Assembly: GCA_947302275.1 (NCBI GenBank)
Contig: CAMYUW010000007.1
Location: 29,247-93,246 of the forward strand
Direction: 5' to 3'
DNA: 64,000 nucleotides
Source of the DNA: an uncultured Prevotellaceae bacterium
Lineage (GTDB): Bacteria > Bacteroidota > Bacteroidia > Bacteroidales > Muribaculaceae
Shown: positions 59,401 to 64,000 of the stretch, one piece after another
Layout of the letters: each line of letters opens with the position of its first letter
Position numbering within the stretch: position 1 is the stretch's first letter
Translations under genes and position numbers: made by a program
Notes under the pieces: generated by a model
What the model saw: the letters and a program-made list of their open reading frames with translations, nothing else
Databases searched by the model: none
Told to the model about the DNA's origin: nothing

Positions 59401-59574
59401 CGCTCCGGGATAGACGGCCACCACTACACCCTGACGGATGGTCGCATGGGGAAACTCATCCTTGGGCATGTCATACATGCCGAAAATGCCCAGCACAAAG
59501 AAGATGCCGATGATGAGTAGCGTTATCGGGTAATGTTCCAATGGCCACTTGAGCCATTTCATCTTGCGTCCCAT
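56461..59574 (-). CDS. RND efflux pump (second system)
   Basis: 1037 residues with RND topology: N-terminal helix (about 15-33), two periplasmic porter regions and two groups of helices. Helix 4 reads GMVVDNSIVVIDGYLEYLGK, with Asp-Asn where AcrB and the first pump of this window have Asp-Asp, as in many Bacteroidota HAE-type pumps. Further marks are YPGATTEEVELQVARPLE near the N-terminus, GLMNRSLGLTSIFGLITLMG and IFLTTATTAVGVVPMII. The adaptor gene ends 1 base upstream. The substrate is unknown; a short N-terminus and lost Asp suggest a different coupling detail or substrate from AcrB. Confidence 0.93.
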   Translation of the reverse strand: MGRKMKWLKWPLEHYPITLLIIGIFFVLGIFGMYDMPKDEFPHATIRQGVVVAVYPGATTEEVELQVARPLERYLFTYGEVNRVKTTTTSQNGMCIVMVRLNDDVNNKDEVWSKIRHGLNDFKSQLPSGVLAIVVNDDFGNTSALLIAIESDQRSYRELKEYSDELSDRLRRIPSVANVKLFGEQKEQISLYVDRQRLQAYGIGQQMLFSRLQAQGITTMSGGINDDDQQIPIHVEAQDNSEEEIANQIIISDPITGKVARVRDIARVVREYEPMSSRIEQDGHPCVLLSMEMNPGNNVVQYGREVDKVLDDFRENVLPDDVKVTRIADKPKVVHISISDFLHDLLIAMFVIILVMMVLFPLRSAIVASITIPLSTFVSVAFMYMLGIELNIVTLAALIVVLGMVVDNSIVVIDGYLEYLGKGREPKQAAIDSAKQYFMPMMLATICICAIFYPFLITMKGIFHDCLEDFPITVTINLMVSLFLAVTVIPFLEVRLIKPENVNTDGNAITKWVQKTYDKVLDFTFRNPWITICGGIAVILLSTIIIPTLKIRLFPYADRDQFAVEIFLPDGKGLAETNELADSVRYVLAKDERVTGITSFIGCSSPRFMDAYAPQIAGNNYAQLIVNTQSDKATLELLAQYQPQLGEAFPNAYVKFKRLDYLEVTELEYRFYGDNLDSLHVVAERLMERMRQMPEVEWVHTDYFQPQPIINVELDPVASAQLGVTRTTAQMALSATSSDLRVGQIWEGNYELPIVVKDDADITFSDVANLGIASPMSIVSAGINQSNSTVPLRQIAKVSPQWSESRIIHRGGERCITVTGHFAQGVYTSPVEKEIARIMQQEIEMPQGVRSEVGGEIEYGNEALPQIFGGIVIALIIVFFFLLFNFKKFGITTICMVALALMIPGALIGLGLMNRSLGLTSIFGLITLMGMIMRNEILIFEHAIDLIKKYVAEHGDWTVDREGYNNAVKQAAYDAGKRRMVPIFLTTATTAVGVVPMIIAQSSFWMPVGVTIFAGGIGSLIMVVTMLPVIYWKVSLK

Positions 59575-59575
59575 A

Positions 59576-60679
59576 CTAGTACACTACTTTTGTTCCTTCA
59601 CTCAGTTTCTGATATCCTTCAGTCACGATGCGCTGGTCTGTGCTCAGTCCATCAACGACAGTCACATAGTTGCCATGTGTCTCACCTATCTTCACACGGG
59701 TGCGGTGCGCGGCATTATTATTGTCCACTGTCCATACGAACAGCGTGCCGTCAGATTTCTTCTGCACCGATGTCACGGGAATCGACTGTCGTCCGATACC
59801 CTGAGTTCCGTTATGAATGAAACTGACGTTTGCCACCATACCCGGCAATAGTTTAAAGTCGCGATTCCCGACATTGATCCGGATATCATAGGTGTGTGTA
59901 AGGGCATCTGCCTGCACGCCTTTTTCTATCCTGCCTCCCCTATAACTGCGCCCGATGGCATCCACCTTGATGCTGGTTGACGTGTTGGCATTGATGCTGC
60001 CAATCTCTGATTCGGGTACAGCCACCTTCACCTTCACGGTTGAGATGTCGAGTATATTTACCACAGCCTGTGAAGGCAACGCTGTCTCACCTGCCATCAA
60101 TTGTTTCTTGCCGATGACACCACTGACAGGGGCATAGAGACGAGTGTCAGCAAGCCCTTTTCGGGCTATCTTCTCTGTTGCGGTGGCCGAAGCCACTCCT
60201 GAACGGGCTGTATTGAGGGCCGATGTGGCCTGGGCTAGACGTGTCTCTGCCTCAATCCATTTCACCTCAGGCAGCGAGCCATTGTCATGCAACAGTTTCA
60301 TGCGGTCATAAGCATCCTTGGCTTGGTTGTAGGTGGCTTCGGCCTGCTTCACCATGTCATTGGCCTGGTTGACCGACGCGTGCGCTATCTCCACGCTATT
60401 GCTTGAAGTGGATGGATCGATTTCAGCCAACAACTGACCACGACGCACCATCTGACCCTCCTTGACCAGAACCCGCTTCACTACGCCCATGCTGGTGAAA
60501 CTCACCGCAGTCGCCTCACGTTCCTCAACAATACCCACATAAGTCTGCGCATTGTCTATCATACCAGGCGACACCACCAGTGTTTCCACTCTGATGGGAG
60601 CCTTATGTTCCACCTTCTTGTTCTCGCTGCAACTGATTACAGCTAACACTCCTAATAGCAGAAATACATATTCTTTCAT
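59576..60679 (-). CDS. RND periplasmic adaptor lipoprotein (second system)
   Basis: 367 residues from ATG 60679 (MKEYVFLLLGVLAVISCSEN); two earlier in-frame ATGs lie within 15 bases, almost at the predicted transcript start. The lipobox VISC predicts a lipoprotein. The lipoyl halves flank a short coiled coil (VNQANDMVKQAEATYNQAKD), with LAEIDPSTSS before it and LYAPVSGVIGKKQLMAGE after. A beta-barrel and C-terminal domain follow (FVWTVDNNNAAHRTRVKIG, VVDGLSTDQRIVTEGYQKL). It is the first gene of the adaptor-pump-channel operon. Confidence 0.93.
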   Translation of the reverse strand: MKEYVFLLLGVLAVISCSENKKVEHKAPIRVETLVVSPGMIDNAQTYVGIVEEREATAVSFTSMGVVKRVLVKEGQMVRRGQLLAEIDPSTSSNSVEIAHASVNQANDMVKQAEATYNQAKDAYDRMKLLHDNGSLPEVKWIEAETRLAQATSALNTARSGVASATATEKIARKGLADTRLYAPVSGVIGKKQLMAGETALPSQAVVNILDISTVKVKVAVPESEIGSINANTSTSIKVDAIGRSYRGGRIEKGVQADALTHTYDIRINVGNRDFKLLPGMVANVSFIHNGTQGIGRQSIPVTSVQKKSDGTLFVWTVDNNNAAHRTRVKIGETHGNYVTVVDGLSTDQRIVTEGYQKLSEGTKVVY

Positions 60680-60701
60680 AATCATAGTTCCCATTTCTGT
60701 T

Positions 60702-60731
60702 GCAAAAGTAAGAATTTCTTCTCAAAAACAA
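60702..60731 (-). promoter_or_regulatory. Promoter of the second RND operon
   Basis: Minus-strand TTG (60729-60731), an 18-base spacer and TACTTTTGC (60702-60710). The predicted start lies within a few bases of the first ATG. From 60732 to 60917 no other feature was seen. Confidence 0.7.
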
Positions 60732-60917
60732 ATATTCTATGTGTCCTAACATAATGTCGATTTGTGGTTTTGTGGTGAAACCAAACATCTTTCATCCTGA
60801 ACAAATAACATATCTCGTGTAATAATTTGTTACTTCTGCCTCAAAAACAAACAAACCACACCCAGACACCCAAACAGATGAGAAAACAAAGGCGGTTGTT
60901 CAACACCCTCCTGAGAA

Positions 60918-60953
60918 GGAAAGAGGACGCACCGGCTTGATGGTGCATCCTCT
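60918..60953 (-). terminator. Terminator after the large repeat protein
   Basis: Minus strand AGAGGATGCACC pairs with GGTGCGTCCTCT (one wobble) around an 8-base loop, followed by TTTCCTT. It lies about 45 bases after the stop at 60998. Confidence 0.75.
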
Positions 60954-60997
60954 CTCTTGTCTATATCGCTATCAGGAAAACTTCCCTTAGTCTGCGA

Positions 60998-63900
60998 TTA
61001 GTGGCTCAGGATGATGTTGAGGACCGCGTTGATGTCGGCCACAGTGATCTCGCCGTCTTCGTTCACGTCATCCATGAGGTCACCCGTTGCCTTCAGGATC
61101 ATGTCGAGGATGGCATTGATATCAGCTACCGAGACCTCGCCGTCACCGTTCACGTCGCCCTTGACGCCAGCGGTCACGCCGATGGCATCAGGGGCAAACT
61201 CCTGGACGTTGCCCACGTTGTCAACAGCCAACGCATAGAACTTATAGTCCATGGGGTTGACATCCTCTGGAACCGTGAAGGTCGTCTCGTTGCTGGCGAC
61301 TTCATCGATGAATCTAAATTCACCGTCGCCGATGGCTGCATAGTACCGGTAGCTGGACACACCTGAACCATCGTCTCTGCCACGGCAACTGATCGTGATG
61401 GAATCACCGTTGAGCCTTGCCGATACCATCGTCGCAACAGGACACTCCAAGTCGAGCGTATTGACATACTCGTTGGTCTCGATGGGTGCATTGTAGTCAA
61501 AGATGATGGTCGCCTTGTTTTTGAATTCAGCCAGATGTTCCAGACCGGGCAGCAGATTAACCGAGAAGGCCACATAGCCTTCGCCCTCAGGTGCATTCAC
61601 GTTGGGCGGCAATTCGATGCCCTCAATGTCCCATGACAAGGTGTTGCCATTCTGCCTCATGATCCAGTTGTAGCCGTCAGCATCGTGGCTCGTGCCTTCA
61701 AAATGAACGCTTGAAACGTCAAACACATTCTCGTCAAGCACGTCGCTGATGCGGATGCGGTAAGCGGGAGCGGTTGCTTCTTTCTTGTTCTCGAACAGGA
61801 TGCGGTAGGTCACCGATGAAGTCTGCGGTACATAGTTCTCATCACCGTAACCCACCGGGCCAACCATCTCGTTAGGATCCCAAGAGGTAACGCGGCCATT
61901 CACTCCTTGTTTTATACCATGCCACTTGGCCTTCCATTCCTTCTCCCATTGCGAGAAATAACCCAGGTCTTTCTGAACCAAGTAGTCCAGGCGGCGCCAC
62001 AACGCCTTACCAAATGCGGCACAGGTCTCAATCAATTCGCCAGCAAAGTTGATGCCCTGTCCTCCGGGTATTACGCTCAACGCATTGGTGACAAGTGTCT
62101 TTGTTACACGCTTGCCTACTTTGACGCCAACACCGGTCCGCTCTTTCTCTTCTACCATTTGCCTATAAACATCTGGGTTCTTGTGCCTGTAGAGGTCTAG
62201 CTCTTCTTCTGTCAGGTCGATTTGCTCATTGATGACCTCGGTACAGAAACTGATCACTTCGTCACCCGCATAATCTACTGCCACATTATAGACAATAAGA
62301 CCTGCGATGACAATTGCCGAAGTCGAAGTAAAGACGATTCTACCGGGCGCTTTATTCATGTTGGTCGGGTTGACAACGCCCTGGGCAATGATGTTGAAGG
62401 AGTAAGTCTCGTGAGGCGCCATCGGGGGAACGACAAACCACATGATGCTATCGCCCACAATGCCGATAGAGTCCATCGGCAGTTCCTCAACATAGCCGTC
62501 CTTGCCTGGTAGTTTAGCGCCCAGGAATTCAATGTCAGGAGTGCAATAGATGGGCAGGAAGAAGAATTCCGAGGTGTTGTCGCTCGTGTTCTCTAACTTG
62601 ACGGTGTACTCACAGGGGATGCCAATGCGCACCTTGTCACGGCCAATCCACGACACCTTGATGTCAGTGCCGCCCACAGGCTCATTGTTACCGCAGTCAA
62701 CGGTATAACCACCGCAGCCGCTGTAACGGACTACTTCCAGATAATAGGTGCCTGGCTCCAAGTCGTCTCTCATCAACGTTCCTCCGTTCTTTCCAGGATA
62801 GATCGAGTAGGATTTCCCGGAGTTGTTGCGCAGAGTGACATGATGCACCGATAAAGTTGAAGCGGTATCGGTGCTGAAGCGGAACATTGCGAATTCACCT
62901 AACTCGACGGTATAGATGTCTTTGTCATCGAGAACGTTTGCCGAGGTAGTATAGCCCAGGTGGCCTCTTACCGTCGTGCCGTAAGTGAGCGGAGCGGCAT
63001 GTTCATCGTCTTCATTGGGCTCAGGATCATTAGTATAATTGTTGGCAATGAAGTCATAGTGCAGTTTGTAGCCGCCACTGCCCGTGTAGCGGTAAATCTT
63101 GATATAATAGGTACCCTTACCCCTGTCTTTGCGTTCAAAGGTGATGGTGTCGCTGTAACCTCCGGCAAAGATTCCCACTCTGCGGATGTCGTCATCCCAG
63201 AATCCATAGACAGTTGAATTAGAATAGTTTAATTTCAGATCCTCGGTACCAGTGACGCTAAGACGTACGATGCCATCGCCTGGCACATCAATCTTGTACC
63301 AGTCCTCATCGTCTGTCACATTTGCTGAGGTGCGATAACCTAGACGGCCGGTCACGGTTTGGCCGTTAAGGACTGTTTGTGCATCGGCATAGCCTTCGGC
63401 TTCATCATCATTGGCCAGTGGGCAGGGAGTTAAGGTGTATTTCAGGCGGTAACCGCCGCTACCCGAGTAGCGATAGATTCTAATGTAATAAGTTCCCTTG
63501 CCAACATTGGTGGCGTTATATGTGATGGTGTCGTTGTAACCTCCGGCAAAGATTCCCACTTTGCGGATGTCGTCGTCCCAGTATCCATAGACAGTTGAAT
63601 TAGAATAGTTAAGTGTCAGGTCCTCGGTGCCGGTGACAATCAATTCGATGTGGCCCTCCTGGGGTACTACAATCTTATACCAGTCCACATCGTCGGTGAA
63701 GTTTTCCGAGTTGCAATAGCCCAATCGGCCTTGCGCAGTCTGGCCGCTCTGCAGTTGGCTCGCGTGCTCATAGTCATTGTTGGGCTCGGGGTCATTGGCC
63801 AGCGGGCAGGCGGTGAACGTGTATTTCAGGCGGTAACCACCACTGCCCGTGTAACGTTGGATCTTGATGTAATAAGTCCCCTTGCCAACATTGGTGGCTT

Positions 63901-64000
63901 TATAGGTGATGGTGTCGTTGTAACCTCCGGTAAAGATTCCCACTCTGCGGATGTCGTCGTCCCAGTATCCATAGACAGTTGAATTAGAATAGTTAAGTGT
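60998..64000 (-). CDS. Giant exported protein with tandem PPC-like repeats and dockerin-like C-terminus (5' end outside window)
   Basis: The frame is open to the window edge, so at least 1000 residues are present and the N-terminus is missing; the apparent start near 63943 is only an internal GTG. The first 400 visible residues are tandem copies of a 127-128 residue domain (bacterial pre-peptidase C-terminal-like), each with DWYKIxVPxxG, TGTEDLxLNYSNSTVYGxWD and GKGTYYIxIYRYxGSGGYxL. Then follow beta domains, a WDPNEMVGPVGYGDENYVPQ domain widespread in Bacteroidota surface proteins, an Ig-like domain, and a dockerin-like pair (GDVNGDGEVSVADINAILDM and DDVNEDGEITVADINAVLNI). It is probably a secreted or surface protein; no catalytic domain is visible in this part. 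Confidence 0.85.
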   Translation of the reverse strand, partial: TLNYSNSTVYGYWDDDIRRVGIFTGGYNDTITYKATNVGKGTYYIKIQRYTGSGGYRLKYTFTACPLANDPEPNNDYEHASQLQSGQTAQGRLGYCNSENFTDDVDWYKIVVPQEGHIELIVTGTEDLTLNYSNSTVYGYWDDDIRKVGIFAGGYNDTITYNATNVGKGTYYIRIYRYSGSGGYRLKYTLTPCPLANDDEAEGYADAQTVLNGQTVTGRLGYRTSANVTDDEDWYKIDVPGDGIVRLSVTGTEDLKLNYSNSTVYGFWDDDIRRVGIFAGGYSDTITFERKDRGKGTYYIKIYRYTGSGGYKLHYDFIANNYTNDPEPNEDDEHAAPLTYGTTVRGHLGYTTSANVLDDKDIYTVELGEFAMFRFSTDTASTLSVHHVTLRNNSGKSYSIYPGKNGGTLMRDDLEPGTYYLEVVRYSGCGGYTVDCGNNEPVGGTDIKVSWIGRDKVRIGIPCEYTVKLENTSDNTSEFFFLPIYCTPDIEFLGAKLPGKDGYVEELPMDSIGIVGDSIMWFVVPPMAPHETYSFNIIAQGVVNPTNMNKAPGRIVFTSTSAIVIAGLIVYNVAVDYAGDEVISFCTEVINEQIDLTEEELDLYRHKNPDVYRQMVEEKERTGVGVKVGKRVTKTLVTNALSVIPGGQGINFAGELIETCAAFGKALWRRLDYLVQKDLGYFSQWEKEWKAKWHGIKQGVNGRVTSWDPNEMVGPVGYGDENYVPQTSSVTYRILFENKKEATAPAYRIRISDVLDENVFDVSSVHFEGTSHDADGYNWIMRQNGNTLSWDIEGIELPPNVNAPEGEGYVAFSVNLLPGLEHLAEFKNKATIIFDYNAPIETNEYVNTLDLECPVATMVSARLNGDSITISCRGRDDGSGVSSYRYYAAIGDGEFRFIDEVASNETTFTVPEDVNPMDYKFYALAVDNVGNVQEFAPDAIGVTAGVKGDVNGDGEVSVADINAILDMILKATGDLMDDVNEDGEITVADINAVLNIILSH

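Overview
The window looks like a chromosome segment from a member of the Bacteroidales, most likely Prevotellaceae- or Muribaculaceae-like. Three things support this. Many promoters have the Bacteroidota form (TTG, about 19-22 bases, then TAnnTTTG). Lineage-typical families are present: DUF4421, DUF4876 and DUF6850-type proteins, BspA-like leucine-rich repeats, C10 proteases, and large exported proteins ending in dockerin-like modules. Cobalamin enzymes are fused in pairs. No rRNA, tRNA, IS element or CRISPR array was seen.

Layout. 1-3000: two C10 (streptopain-like) proteases on the minus strand, the first cut by the window edge. 3.2-6.0 kb: a cation diffusion facilitator with an ABC ATPase and an FtsX-like permease. 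6.1-7.4 kb: a DUF4421 protein. 7.4-13.2 kb: an AcrA/AcrB/TolC-type efflux operon. 13.3-18.8 kb: late cobalamin genes (cbiA, pduO-type adenosyltransferase, cobQ, cobD-like, cbiB). 19.2-23.4 kb: an AT-richer island with a DpnII-type GATC restriction-modification system, including an unrecognised fourth gene with a nuclease-like domain, a DpnD-like small protein, a strongly structured candidate RNA and a cluster of six GATC sites. 23.6-33.4 kb: a hemerythrin-LuxR regulator and a five-gene operon (TonB receptor, small lipoprotein, outer-membrane barrel, DUF4876 lipoprotein, M16 protease). 33.5-36.7 kb: cobS-cobC-cobU-cobT. 36.8-39.0 kb: btuF and btuC. 39.3-41.2 kb: a BspA-like LRR protein. 41.3-53.2 kb: the corrin-ring genes as two-domain fusions (cbiJD, cbiGF, cbiET, cbiHC), then two BtuB-like receptors flanking a lipoprotein CbiK, headed by a cobalamin riboswitch. 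53.5-54.9 kb: a Tat-exported aldo/keto reductase with ferredoxin cysteines. 55.1-60.7 kb: a second RND efflux operon. 61.0-64.0 kb: a giant repeat protein running off the edge.

How it works together. The cobalamin genes cover nearly the whole anaerobic pathway from cobalt insertion to nucleotide-loop assembly, plus corrinoid uptake. No cbiL and no btuD were found here. The riboswitch governs btuB-cbiK-btuB. A strong terminator and a new promoter separate that unit from the cbi fusion operon. Spaces between cobalamin genes are repeatedly occupied by three families of short, mostly palindromic repeats. One copy supplies the last residues and stop codon of the CobD-like enzyme. Beside it lies the scar of an ancestral cobD-cbiB tandem duplication.

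The most promising leads are the unknown gene inside the DpnII-type island with its GATC-rich control region and structured RNA, the shared 15-base site at the promoters of the hemerythrin regulator and the TonB receptor/M16 operon, and the periplasmic-type CbiK between two corrinoid receptors.
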